NCBI GenBank assembly: GCA_027491115.1
Contig: JAIXWV010000040.1
Span: 1-64,000, forward strand
Source of the DNA: Pseudomonadota bacterium
GTDB lineage: Bacteria > Bdellovibrionota > UBA1018 > CAIMNF01
Direction of reading: 5' to 3'
DNA: 64,000 bases
The notes below the pieces were generated by a model. It was not told the origin of the DNA and did not search any database. It saw nothing but the letters and a program-made list of their open reading frames with translations. Made by a program: the position numbers and the translations under genes. Below are positions 16,702 to 26,009 of the stretch, in pieces (position 1 is the first letter of the stretch; each line of letters begins with the position of its first letter).

Positions 16702-19333
16702 CAGCTGGTCGACCAGAATGAGTTTTATCTTCGGGCTCTGTGCATTACTCGGGATCCTGCTCCTCATTTTTTCAGAAGTGGGTATGGCTCAGGGATTTCG
16801 TGCCGGCAATACCGCTATCGGGAATCCTCTGAGTGATCCAGGCGCCGACGAGGATTTCGAGGAATTCGATGATGGATTCGCAGACGGCCCCACCCCGGTC
16901 CGTCCAAGATCCGGCAACAAGATGGGCACGCCTCCTCGCGGGGGCGATGAGAACAGCGATTTTGGAGGCATCAGTGTGGGCGGCGCCCCGGACGATCGAT
17001 CTGGTCCGGAGCTGAAGCGCGGAAATCGAGGAAATCTTGAGCTTTCAGGTCCCGGCACCGAGAGGGGCATCAAGGCTAAGAACGAGATACCCAATCTGTC
17101 TGTTGACAATGAAAGCGGTGAAGGAACTCCGGCCGAAAAGGAGCTCATCACTGATTTCAATTTTCCTGATGCGGACATTCTTGACATTGCGAAGACGCTC
17201 GGACGCCTTACCGGAAAGAATTTCATTTTGGACAAGGATGTGAAGGGGCGGGTGTCGATCATTTCGAACTCTCCGATCACTGTGAGCGATGCTTGGAGGG
17301 CTTTTCTCACCTCCCTCGACATGAACGGACTCGCTCTGGTTCCAACCGGAAAATATCTTCGCATCATGCGCCAGAATGATGCGAAAGGTAAGAATATCCG
17401 TCTCTACTCGAACACCAGAGCGCCCAACACCGATGCGCTGGTGACAAAGATCTTCAAGATCAAATACATTAGCGCAAAAGAACTTGAAAATGTGATCCGA
17501 ACCTACGCCAACATGGGTGCTCGGATTTACGGTTTCGAACAGACCAACACCATCATCATCACTGACACGGGCTCGGTGATCGACAAGGTCGCAAAAATGA
17601 TCCAATTCCTCGACGTAGAGGGTTTTGATGCTGGTATTGAGGTGATTTCCGTTAAATTCGCCTCCGCGGTCGAGATTCAAAAACTGATTGACTCGCTTCT
17701 CCCGGGAACACAAGCCTCATTCCCCGGACGACCCGGTTTTCCGACAGGTGGCTCCGGCGGTGGTCGCTCCAACTTTACAGCCCGGAAGACCAAAGAAGGT
17801 GGATTGATCAACAACATCATCGCAGACGAGCGAACGAACACCTTGATCGTACACGCCAACCCGAAAGGCGTGCTCCAGGTTCGTGAGTTGATTGCGCGTC
17901 TTGACCGCAAGATCCCCCCTCCTCCTGGTGGAGGCAAGGTCCATGTCGTGTACCTTCAATTCGCTGACGCCGAAGACATGGCAAAAACGCTCAATACCTT
18001 CAGCCAGTCAGCCAAGAGTTCCGCTTCTTCAGGATTTAGCGGCGCGGGTGGCATGGGAATCGGCATCAATCCGATCGAGACCAATCTATTTGAAGGACAG
18101 ATCAAGGTCTCCGCCGACAAAACCACAAACTCCCTTGTGATCACAGCCTCCCCTGCCGACTTTGGTACGATCCAGCGGGTGATCAATAAACTCGACATTC
18201 CTCGCGACCAGATTTACGTCGAAGTGATCATCATGGAGATGTCCATGCAGCGGAACAGCGACTACACTGCAAACGTCCTTCTTCCGGGCGGAACGGTGGT
18301 CGCGCCGACCAGCGATCTCTACAAACTCCTGACCAATCCGACGGATGTGCCGAATGGACTCGTACTCCAATTCCAAAGCGAGGCGGGGCGTAACATCACC
18401 ATCCCCACCGGAGGAACTTCGACCAGTATCAAGGTGCCGAACCTGGCAGCCCTGATCAAGGCGATCCAAACCTACTCGGCAGGAAACGTTTTGGCGACCC
18501 CCCAACTCATGACCCTGGACAACACAGAGGCAACCTTCGACAGCACGGATAAGATTCCGGTTCCACAGATCAACAACGCGGGCCTTGGCATCCAGACCGT
18601 GTCTGTGACACAGCAAAGTGTCCCTCTCACGATCAAGATCAAACCCCAGCTGAACAAGATCTCGAATTTCATCAAGCTCGATATCAAGGCCAAAGTCAGT
18701 GATGTCGTGAATCGTGCCCTCCCGAAAGCGGTCCAGGATCAAGCTTTCTCGACCATCGAACGAAGCGCCGAAACGAGTGTGATGGTGGCGGATGGTGATA
18801 CCGTTGTGCTTGGAGGCCTCATCCGAGACAAGAGCAGTGAGGTGATCAACAAAGTACCGCTACTCGGAGATATTCCGATTCTCGGCTGGTTGTTTAAGTC
18901 CCGCTCGGCTTCGATCGAGAAGAGCAACCTGATGCTCTTCATCACACCGAAGATCATGCGTCAACCCGAGCATGTTCGAATGGTGCTCGACAAGAAGCTC
19001 AAAGAACGTGACGAGTTCGTCGAGCGTGCCTTTGGCGGTGAAGATCAACACCGCGAAGCCCGCAACCGAATCATCCGGAACCTTCCAGATGTGAAGTCGA
19101 TCAAGAACTACACCGGCCGCAAGTCGGTCACGTTGGACGATGATGGTGAGATCCCCAAAGACTCCAAGGATGCAGCATTGAACGACAGTGCGTTATCCAA
19201 AGACATCTCAGAGACCCACGAAACCCTCACTCTTCCCGGACCTGATGTACCCAAAAGTGAGACACCCCCTGCGCCACCCCCTGCTCCGGTAACCGTTCCC
19301 GACGCACTCCCCTCCACTGGAGAGAGTCCATGA
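16688..19333 (+). CDS. gspD: type II secretion secretin GspD
   Basis: GspD forms the outer-membrane channel of the secretion system. The 881-residue protein has a signal/membrane segment near residue 12-33, a low-complexity acidic linker to about residue 150, then the N0 domain (NFPDADILDIAKTLGRLTG), repeated N1-N3 domains and the secretin core with VLATPQLMTLDN and VVLGGLIRDKSSE...VPLLGDIPILGWLF. The last 60 residues are proline-rich. A glycine-rich insert near residues 345-360 lies in the N3 region. The start at 16688 overlaps gspC; an ATG at 16718 is an alternative. The stop forms ATGA with gspE. Confidence 0.97.
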   Translation: MTSDNSWSTRMSFIFGLCALLGILLLIFSEVGMAQGFRAGNTAIGNPLSDPGADEDFEEFDDGFADGPTPVRPRSGNKMGTPPRGGDENSDFGGISVGGAPDDRSGPELKRGNRGNLELSGPGTERGIKAKNEIPNLSVDNESGEGTPAEKELITDFNFPDADILDIAKTLGRLTGKNFILDKDVKGRVSIISNSPITVSDAWRAFLTSLDMNGLALVPTGKYLRIMRQNDAKGKNIRLYSNTRAPNTDALVTKIFKIKYISAKELENVIRTYANMGARIYGFEQTNTIIITDTGSVIDKVAKMIQFLDVEGFDAGIEVISVKFASAVEIQKLIDSLLPGTQASFPGRPGFPTGGSGGGRSNFTARKTKEGGLINNIIADERTNTLIVHANPKGVLQVRELIARLDRKIPPPPGGGKVHVVYLQFADAEDMAKTLNTFSQSAKSSASSGFSGAGGMGIGINPIETNLFEGQIKVSADKTTNSLVITASPADFGTIQRVINKLDIPRDQIYVEVIIMEMSMQRNSDYTANVLLPGGTVVAPTSDLYKLLTNPTDVPNGLVLQFQSEAGRNITIPTGGTSTSIKVPNLAALIKAIQTYSAGNVLATPQLMTLDNTEATFDSTDKIPVPQINNAGLGIQTVSVTQQSVPLTIKIKPQLNKISNFIKLDIKAKVSDVVNRALPKAVQDQAFSTIERSAETSVMVADGDTVVLGGLIRDKSSEVINKVPLLGDIPILGWLFKSRSASIEKSNLMLFITPKIMRQPEHVRMVLDKKLKERDEFVERAFGGEDQHREARNRIIRNLPDVKSIKNYTGRKSVTLDDDGEIPKDSKDAALNDSALSKDISETHETLTLPGPDVPKSETPPAPPPAPVTVPDALPSTGESP

Positions 19334-21045
19334 AGGCACGCCGCCCACCGGAACGCCTCGGGGAAATCCTGCTCAAGCACACCAGCTTGAAGCAGGAGCA
19401 GCTCGACCAAGCATTAGCTGAACAGAAGCAAAAAGGCGGACTTCTCGGTGAGATCCTGCTGAAGAATAACTTCATTCTTCCGCATGAGATCATGAAAGCG
19501 CTTTGCATCCAGCTTGGTCTTCCATTCAATGACGACCTCAAACCCAATGAGATCGATCCGGCGTTGGTAACCAACATTCCCATCAACTACGCCAAGTCCA
19601 AAGAGGTCATTCCACTCTACCTGTCGAGTGATGCACTCGGTGAGGTCCTCACTATCGCCGTCGGTGATCCCTTCAATCCGTCGATTCCCGAGGATCTCCA
19701 GGCCCTGACCGGGTACCGCGTCAAGACCGTGGTCAGCACCCCCATGCGGATCCAAGATGCGATCAACCGGGTCTACGAACGGTCCACTGCAAAAATGGTC
19801 GGAAATATCGAGGGTGAGTTTGCGGAAGAAGACCTCGATCTCGAGGGCCCGATCGATATCCTCGAGGCGACCGAAGACGACGCCCCAGTAATCAAATTCG
19901 TTAACTCCCTTCTTTTTCGTGCAGTCAAAGAAAAGTGCTCCGACATCCATATCGAGCCATTTGAGAAAGAATTCGTTGTCCGTTTCCGGATCGACGGCGT
20001 TTTATACGACATCATTCGCCAACCGAAACGTGCTCATGCGGCTATTTCTTCGCGCATCAAGGTAATGGGACAACTGGATATCGCAGAGAAACGTCTACCA
20101 CAAGATGGTCGGATCAAGATCAAACTTGCTGGTAAAGACGTGGACATCCGTCTTTCTACAGTACCGACCACACACGGCGAACGTGTGGTGATGCGTATTC
20201 TTGAACAAAGCGGAACTCCGCTCGAACTCGGAGTGTGTGGTTTCTCTCCCAGATCTGTCGAAAACATCGAAAAACTGATTTTCCGTAAGTATGGGATCAT
20301 TCTGGTCACCGGTCCAACAGGCTCTGGTAAATCGACCACACTTTCCTCATGTTTGATGAAGCTCAACTCCCCCGAACGAAACATCATGACCGTGGAAGAT
20401 CCGGTCGAGTACCAGATTCCGGGCATCAATCAGGTACAGGTGAACTCCAAGATTAACTTAACCTTCCCCGTAGCTCTCAGATCATTCCTTCGTCAGAACC
20501 CGGATGTGATCATGGTCGGGGAGATCCGGGACAAAGAAACCGCTGAGATCGCGATCAACGCTTCACTCACCGGCCACTTGGTCCTCTCCACCCTCCACAC
20601 CAACGATGCTGCTACCTCTGCTACCCGTCTGGTCGACATGGGGATCGAGCCTTTTCTGATCGCGTCATCCCTCCTTGGTGTGGTCGCACAGCGATTGATC
20701 CGCCGTGTTTGCACTAAGTGTCGAGAAGAGTACACGCCGTCAGAATTCCAATTGAGCGAAATGGGAATGAAAGTTCCGCCAAAAGGCGCGGTGTTCTATC
20801 GGGCCGTGGGATGCCCAAGTTGCGCAAACAGCGGGTATTCAGGTCGAACTGTGATCCACGAGCTGATGATCGTGGACGATGTGATCAAAACCCTCATCGT
20901 CAAAAATGTGGATGCTGGAACCTTGAAGAAAACGGCCATTGAGCGTGGTATGATTACCCTTCGGGAAGATGGAATCGCAAAAGTACTCCAAGGCATTACC
21001 ACAATCGACGAGTTATTCCGGGCGACACACGCTGAGGAAGTCTGA
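19330..21045 (+). CDS. gspE: type II secretion ATPase GspE
   Basis: GspE is the cytoplasmic hexameric ATPase that drives pseudopilus assembly. The 571-residue protein has an N-terminal MshEN-like domain (ILLKHTSLKQEQLDQAL), Walker A GPTGSGKST (K334), an Asp box and His box (VEDPVEY, STLHTND), Walker B (VGEIRD), and the tetracysteine zinc motif CTKCREE...CPSCANSG typical of GspE and PilB. It is translationally coupled to gspD by ATGA and followed after 8 bases by gspF. Confidence 0.97.
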   Translation: MKARRPPERLGEILLKHTSLKQEQLDQALAEQKQKGGLLGEILLKNNFILPHEIMKALCIQLGLPFNDDLKPNEIDPALVTNIPINYAKSKEVIPLYLSSDALGEVLTIAVGDPFNPSIPEDLQALTGYRVKTVVSTPMRIQDAINRVYERSTAKMVGNIEGEFAEEDLDLEGPIDILEATEDDAPVIKFVNSLLFRAVKEKCSDIHIEPFEKEFVVRFRIDGVLYDIIRQPKRAHAAISSRIKVMGQLDIAEKRLPQDGRIKIKLAGKDVDIRLSTVPTTHGERVVMRILEQSGTPLELGVCGFSPRSVENIEKLIFRKYGIILVTGPTGSGKSTTLSSCLMKLNSPERNIMTVEDPVEYQIPGINQVQVNSKINLTFPVALRSFLRQNPDVIMVGEIRDKETAEIAINASLTGHLVLSTLHTNDAATSATRLVDMGIEPFLIASSLLGVVAQRLIRRVCTKCREEYTPSEFQLSEMGMKVPPKGAVFYRAVGCPSCANSGYSGRTVIHELMIVDDVIKTLIVKNVDAGTLKKTAIERGMITLREDGIAKVLQGITTIDELFRATHAEEV

Positions 21046-21053
21046 GGTGGATC

Positions 21054-22274
21054 ATGCCGTTGTTTGAATACAAAGCGATCGCAGCGGACGGAAAAGCCTC
21101 CAAAGGTGTGGTGGAGTCCGACTCGCAAAAAACTGCACGTCAGAAGCTAAAGAAACAAGGTTTCCTAGTTACCGACATCCAGGAAAAGAATGCCGCTGGA
21201 AAAAAAGGCGGTACGGCATCAATATCTTTGTTCGGCAATCGAGTAAACCAGGACGAGGTGGCGGTCATGACCCGTCAGCTCGCCTCACTCGTGAAAGCGA
21301 ACATCCCATTAGTGGACTCGCTGACGGCCCTCGTGGATCAGGTCGAATCTGTGGCTCTCAAGACCGTCTTGTCCAGGGTCCGTGAGGCGGTGAATGAAGG
21401 AACATCCCTCGCCAAAGCTCTCGGCCAGCACCCGAAAGCATTCGATCACATCTACATCAACATGGTCGAAGCAGGAGAAAGCTCGGGAACCCTCGGATTG
21501 GTCCTACTCAAACTAGCAGACCTGAAAGAAGCTCAGACCCGGCTTAAACGGAAAGTGATCGGTGGTATGACCTATCCCGCAATCATGTTTTTCGTGGCAG
21601 TCTCGGTTCTCGTTGGGATCTTCGCTTTTGTGATTCCAAAGCTCCAGCAGATATTCGTTTCGATGAACAAAGCTCTTCCCCTCACCACTGAAATCCTGAT
21701 CTGGATCTCCGTTCAGTTCACCAGCTGGTGGCCGGCCATACTGGTTGCATGCGCACTGATTGCTTACGGGTTTTACCGCTGGACTGAAACTCCAGGTGGA
21801 AGGAGTAAGTGGGACCGATTCAAACTTGTGGCACCAGTTTTCGGTAAAGTCACCCGAATGTTGGCGATCACACGTTTTGCCGGTACGATGTCCACCCTCC
21901 TCGGCTCCGGAGTCTCCATTCTCACGGCAATGAACATATCGAAGAACCTGGTCGGGAACGTCCACATCGCTCGAGCAATCGAAAATGCGAAGAACAATAT
22001 TACAGAGGGGCAGTCCATCGCCGAGCCTCTGAAGAAGAGCGGTGAGTTTCCGCCCCTCGTCATCCACATGATTTCCATCGGGGAAAAAACCGGAGAGCTG
22101 CCCGCGATGCTCAAGAACGTTGCGGACTCTTATGACGAACAGGTCAGTACGGCCATCGATAGCATGACAGCGCTCCTTGAACCCGCCATGATTGTTTTCA
22201 TGGGCGGAACTGTGGGCTTCATCGTCGTCTCGGTCATCACACCCCTCATGGAAATGAGCAATCTCAGCAGATAA
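21054..22274 (+). CDS. gspF: type II secretion inner-membrane platform protein GspF
   Basis: GspF is the polytopic platform protein that couples the ATPase to pseudopilin insertion. The 406-residue length is typical. It has two repeats of the T2SF domain: ...MTRQLASLVKANIPLVDSL and ...ITRFAGTMSTLLGSGVSIL, each followed by membrane segments, with a final GGTVGFIVVSVITPLMEMSN. A GAGGTGG ribosome binding site spans the gspE stop. Confidence 0.97.
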   Translation: MPLFEYKAIAADGKASKGVVESDSQKTARQKLKKQGFLVTDIQEKNAAGKKGGTASISLFGNRVNQDEVAVMTRQLASLVKANIPLVDSLTALVDQVESVALKTVLSRVREAVNEGTSLAKALGQHPKAFDHIYINMVEAGESSGTLGLVLLKLADLKEAQTRLKRKVIGGMTYPAIMFFVAVSVLVGIFAFVIPKLQQIFVSMNKALPLTTEILIWISVQFTSWWPAILVACALIAYGFYRWTETPGGRSKWDRFKLVAPVFGKVTRMLAITRFAGTMSTLLGSGVSILTAMNISKNLVGNVHIARAIENAKNNITEGQSIAEPLKKSGEFPPLVIHMISIGEKTGELPAMLKNVADSYDEQVSTAIDSMTALLEPAMIVFMGGTVGFIVVSVITPLMEMSNLSR

Positions 22275-22293
22275 ATCAACGAAAGGAAAACTA

Positions 22294-22746
22294 ATGAATC
22301 ACCCTGAAAAAAACAAAAGCATCCGCTCTAACGCCGGCTTCTCACTCATCGAATTGATGATCGTGATCGGGATCCTCGGACTCCTGATCGGTCTTGTTGG
22401 ACCCAAGTTGATCTCGAACTTCGACAAGGCGAAAGTAGAAACCACTCGCGTCAACATGAAGAACATCTCGAACACCCTGAAACAGTACAAGCTCGATTGT
22501 GGACAGTACCCGAACACGAACCAGGGCCTGGACGCGTTGATCACCAAGCCTTCTTCAGAGCCCGGATGTAAAAACTATGCCCCGAACGGATATCTAGACA
22601 AGAAGGCCGCACCGAAAGACGCTTGGGACATGGACTATCTCTACACCTCTGATGGAAGCACTTTCGAGATCAAATCCTACGGGAATGACAAGAAAGAGGG
22701 CGGAGCGGACTATAACGCAGACATCGTGGTCACCGATCAGGACTGA
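22294..22746 (+). CDS. gspG: major pseudopilin GspG
   Basis: GspG builds the type II secretion pseudopilus. The 150-residue precursor has a prepilin peptidase site G^FSLIELMIVIGILGLLIG with Glu at mature position 5, and the calcium-binding-type C-terminus (DAWDMDYLYTSDGSTFEI, then GADYNADIVVTDQ) seen in GspG. An AAAGGA ribosome binding site precedes the ATG. Prepilin peptidase (GspO/PilD) is not encoded in the window. Confidence 0.97.
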   Translation: MNHPEKNKSIRSNAGFSLIELMIVIGILGLLIGLVGPKLISNFDKAKVETTRVNMKNISNTLKQYKLDCGQYPNTNQGLDALITKPSSEPGCKNYAPNGYLDKKAAPKDAWDMDYLYTSDGSTFEIKSYGNDKKEGGADYNADIVVTDQD

Positions 22747-22749
22747 TCG

Positions 22750-23379
22750 ATGCGCGAATGCGGGACTCCCGGAAAACATCATGCCGGTTTTTCGCTGATC
22801 GAATTGCTGATTGTCATCGGGATCCTGGGTCTGGTGGGACTGATTGCCATACCCGGGATCTCGAACACCTTCCGCTTCTCAGTCCAATCCACCGGTAGGG
22901 AGCTCGCTACCCTCATTAAGGATACTTCCAACTCCGCCCAGGTGAGTGGAAAAGTTCACCGTATGGTATACGACCTCAAGAATCAGCAGTACTGGGTGGA
23001 GTCTTCTGCAGAGTCCACCCTGTTGAAGAGTGACGAATCCATCAAGGCGGAGAGAGAACGACCAAAAGGCCTTTTCTCAAAAGCCGATCCAGACGAGAAA
23101 AAGAACGGAGGCTTCCGACAAGAGCCGCTTTTGACGAAAAAAAAGCGGTCTTTGGCCATCGGGGTTCGATTCAAGGACGTCTATACGGAACAGAGTGAGA
23201 ATCCTGTCACCGAGGGACTTGCTTACACCCATATCTTTCCACAGGGGATGTCGGAGAAAACCCTGGTTCATCTTGAAGACACGAGTAAAAATGAAATCAC
23301 TCTCACCGTATCGAATCTGCTCGGCCGTTGCGCAGTCGAGGGACGCTACATCGAGGCCAAGGAGTATTTCAAAAAATGA
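22750..23379 (+). CDS. gspH: minor pseudopilin GspH
   Basis: The 209-residue protein has a prepilin site AG^FSLIELLIVIGILGLVG near its N-terminus and lies in the gspH position between gspG and gspI. It is somewhat longer than typical GspH, with a charged stretch around residues 97-130 (KAERERPKGLFSKADPDEKK) that is probably a surface loop. It would take part in the tip or regulation of the pseudopilus. The stop overlaps gspI by ATGA. Confidence 0.88.
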   Translation: MRECGTPGKHHAGFSLIELLIVIGILGLVGLIAIPGISNTFRFSVQSTGRELATLIKDTSNSAQVSGKVHRMVYDLKNQQYWVESSAESTLLKSDESIKAERERPKGLFSKADPDEKKNGGFRQEPLLTKKKRSLAIGVRFKDVYTEQSENPVTEGLAYTHIFPQGMSEKTLVHLEDTSKNEITLTVSNLLGRCAVEGRYIEAKEYFKK

Positions 23380-23876
23380 AGCGTGCGGGATTCACCCTCC
23401 TTGAAGTGATGATCGCGATCGGAATTCTGGCGATTGGTATCGGTGCGATTCTCGTGGCGGAGAACAACAGTCTCGATACCACCTTCCGGGCCAAGCGCAT
23501 GACCACCGTGGCGACCCTGGCGCGCAATTCGATGATCGAGGCCGAGCGTGAAATCCAGGGAAAATCCTTCGATGAGACACGAAAAGAACTTTCCGGTAAA
23601 TTCGATCCCCCCTACTCCGAATACTCCTGGGAGAGAAAGATCAAAGAGATCACCTTCCCGAACGTACTGACCCCGGAGGCCAAAGAGGGTAAATCCGGCC
23701 AGCCGGAGGATCAAAACGAGGCAAGAGTCGTACGCCTAGCAACCCAATTTCTCTCGAAAGCCACACGTGAAATCAACATCACGATCAAATGGAAGGAAAA
23801 GGGGCAGGATCAACAGTATAACGTCAGTCAATATTGGGTGGACCTCAATCATGAGTTCAATCTTTCGGAACAGTGA
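23376..23876 (+). CDS. gspI: minor pseudopilin GspI
   Basis: The 166-residue precursor starts with a very short leader, MKRAG^FTLLEVMIAIGILAIG, which is typical of GspI, and would join the GspI-J-K tip complex. The ATG at 23376 forms ATGA with the gspH stop; a longer in-frame ATG at 23328 would put 16 extra residues before the leader and is rejected. A central insertion (ITFPNVLTPEAKEGKSGQPE) is more polar than usual. Confidence 0.9.
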   Translation: MKRAGFTLLEVMIAIGILAIGIGAILVAENNSLDTTFRAKRMTTVATLARNSMIEAEREIQGKSFDETRKELSGKFDPPYSEYSWERKIKEITFPNVLTPEAKEGKSGQPEDQNEARVVRLATQFLSKATREINITIKWKEKGQDQQYNVSQYWVDLNHEFNLSEQ

Positions 23877-24699
23877 CCCAAGAGGCTTCACACTACTTGA
23901 AGTGATGATCGCTCTGTTCATTCTCGTGATCATCGGTACCACCACGTCCAAAGCTGTCATCGACGCCGCCCGCTTGAAAGAGGTCCTGAAGGACGAAACA
24001 GAATTTTACGGCGAATTCCGCACCTCGGTCGGATTCATCGAGCGCGATCTAGCCCAGGTGTTTAATCCTCGCTGGTTCCTCGCACCGGATCACCAAAAGC
24101 TAGATTTTTTCGGCGGAAGTCAGGTCCGGACCACAGGACAGGAGGACCCGATCCCCAAACTCGGAGTGGACGAGATTGTGCGGCGAACCCGGGGTACCGC
24201 CTCCCAGACGTTCGAATACTGGGGTCCAGTACTGGACACTTCAGGAATCCGGGCTTCACGCTTCCAGGGAAAGGAAGACCGTTTCAGCTTCGTGGCTGCA
24301 TCCCATGCCAGAATCTATCAGATGAAGAAAGAGTCGATTTACTCAAAAATCCGATATGAGGTTGTGAGGCAGGATTCAAGCGACAAGACCTCCAGCCTCC
24401 TCGCACTGAATAAAGTCGAAAACACCCGACCGTTCGAACTCGAGGAGCCGCGGGAAGCGAACTACTTACAGACTTACCTGATCCTCGGTAACATCAAGAA
24501 AGTCCGATTCAGTTACCACAAGGCCGGAGAAAGAGACGGGAAGCCCGATTGGGACTCCGAAACGGCCGATCCACCGGGATCTTTTCCCGCATCGGTCGAA
24601 ATGGAGGTCACCCTGGTCGGTCCAAAAGACCGGATTTTAGAGGAAAGAGTCCGCTTCAACCTGGAGACGCCCAATGAACTGCTTCCGAAGACTTACTGA
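23851..24699 (+). CDS. gspJ: minor pseudopilin GspJ
   Basis: The 282-residue precursor has the leader MSSIFRNSDPRG^FTLLEVMIALF with Glu5, and is the GspJ subunit of the pseudopilus tip. The start at 23851 lies within gspI (26-base overlap) and gives the normal short leader; upstream in-frame ATG codons would add a charged extension. It is about 60-80 residues longer than enterobacterial GspJ. Confidence 0.9.
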   Translation: MSSIFRNSDPRGFTLLEVMIALFILVIIGTTTSKAVIDAARLKEVLKDETEFYGEFRTSVGFIERDLAQVFNPRWFLAPDHQKLDFFGGSQVRTTGQEDPIPKLGVDEIVRRTRGTASQTFEYWGPVLDTSGIRASRFQGKEDRFSFVAASHARIYQMKKESIYSKIRYEVVRQDSSDKTSSLLALNKVENTRPFELEEPREANYLQTYLILGNIKKVRFSYHKAGERDGKPDWDSETADPPGSFPASVEMEVTLVGPKDRILEERVRFNLETPNELLPKTY

Positions 24700-25996
24700 T
24701 CGCAAAGGAGTCGCCCTGTTCATCGTGCTCGCCTCCATGGCGACACTCGGAATCTTCGTGAGCGAAATCACCTATGTCGCCGCAATCAATCAGAAATTAG
24801 CTTACGACAGGCTCGACCAAGTGAAAGCACTCGCCTTAGCAAAAAGTGGACTTCGACTTTCGCTTCTTCGCATCAAGGCCTACTCGGAATTGAAAAAAAC
24901 TCTGAAAAAACTCGGAGCTGATTCTGGTCCAGCTGCATCCATGGTTCCTGCCGGAATGGTCGATAAGATCTGGTCAGAACCCCTCACCATCCCCTTCTCG
25001 GGAGACATCTCATCCCTCCCTTCGACTCTCCGGGATGCCCTGATTAAGTTCCGAAAAGACTCCGGTATGGAGGGGAAGCTGTATCTCTCCATCAAGGCAC
25101 AATCGAGTAAGTTCAACCTGAACGGCCCAGTTGCAGCTTTTGCCCGCTTGCCTCAAGCCGGGGGATCACCCGCCCCGACCTCGACCCCGGAGGCCGCTAC
25201 CGCGGAGCCCAGTCCGAGCCCTGCTATCTTCAGTGCAGAGCAGGCCCGTCAACTCCTAGGTGAGCAGATCCGGTCGAGTTTCAATGCTCGCTCCGAATCC
25301 GATGAAGCATTCCGAGACGAATACCGGAGTTTCAGAATCGAGGATCTTGTCGAAGAAATTTTGGGTTGGGCCGATCTTGCCTATGAAACCAATCGGGAGC
25401 AAGCGAGTCCTTACCCGTTCAAAAAAGCGCCCTTTTTCCACATCAGTGAGCTCCATCACCTCCCGTCCATGGATGACCGGATCTATGACCTACTCTCATC
25501 GCAATTCCATGCAGGGGTATCTTCGAAGTTGAATGTGAACACCATTCAAGAGGCGGTCCTGAAAGCTCTGGTTCCCGGCATCACCAAAGAAGAGGTAAAA
25601 AGGTTCTATGAAATCAGGGACGGCGCGCCTGCCTCCGAAGCCGGGGCAGCGAACACCCAGGGGCAACCCTTCCGAAGTGCCGACGATTTCTATAAATTCC
25701 TTAAAGAGCGGGTCCAATTCTATCAGGGTTCTGAAACCCGGATCCAGGACCTGAAAAATGCACTTTCCCAACGCGGAATCGAGATTGTTACGGATGAAAC
25801 CGACTTTTTGGTTCACGTAGAGGCCACTGTGAACCAGACTAAAAAGACCTTGGAAGCGATGGTAAGCCTGGTTGAACCGGCAATACAAACTCCCGTCAGG
25901 CCTGGGTCCCAGGGACAACGAGGCATGGAAGCCAATACCCCCGCAAACACACAGGAAAAGAGCAATTTTAAGGTGACTCAAGTCCGCTTTTTGTGA
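24674..25996 (+). CDS. gspK: minor pseudopilin GspK
   Basis: GspK caps the pseudopilus tip and is the largest pseudopilin. The 440-residue precursor begins MNCFRRLTDRKG^VALFIVLASMATL; as in other GspK proteins the mature residue 5 is not Glu. It contains helix-hairpin-helix-like parts (LNVNTIQEAVLKALVPGITKEE) and a Pro/Ala-rich insertion near residues 157-180 (SPAPTSTPEAATAEPSPSPA). It overlaps gspJ by 26 bases and is followed by gspL after 13 bases. Confidence 0.92.
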   Translation: MNCFRRLTDRKGVALFIVLASMATLGIFVSEITYVAAINQKLAYDRLDQVKALALAKSGLRLSLLRIKAYSELKKTLKKLGADSGPAASMVPAGMVDKIWSEPLTIPFSGDISSLPSTLRDALIKFRKDSGMEGKLYLSIKAQSSKFNLNGPVAAFARLPQAGGSPAPTSTPEAATAEPSPSPAIFSAEQARQLLGEQIRSSFNARSESDEAFRDEYRSFRIEDLVEEILGWADLAYETNREQASPYPFKKAPFFHISELHHLPSMDDRIYDLLSSQFHAGVSSKLNVNTIQEAVLKALVPGITKEEVKRFYEIRDGAPASEAGAANTQGQPFRSADDFYKFLKERVQFYQGSETRIQDLKNALSQRGIEIVTDETDFLVHVEATVNQTKKTLEAMVSLVEPAIQTPVRPGSQGQRGMEANTPANTQEKSNFKVTQVRFL

Positions 25997-26009
25997 GTAT
26001 AATCGGATC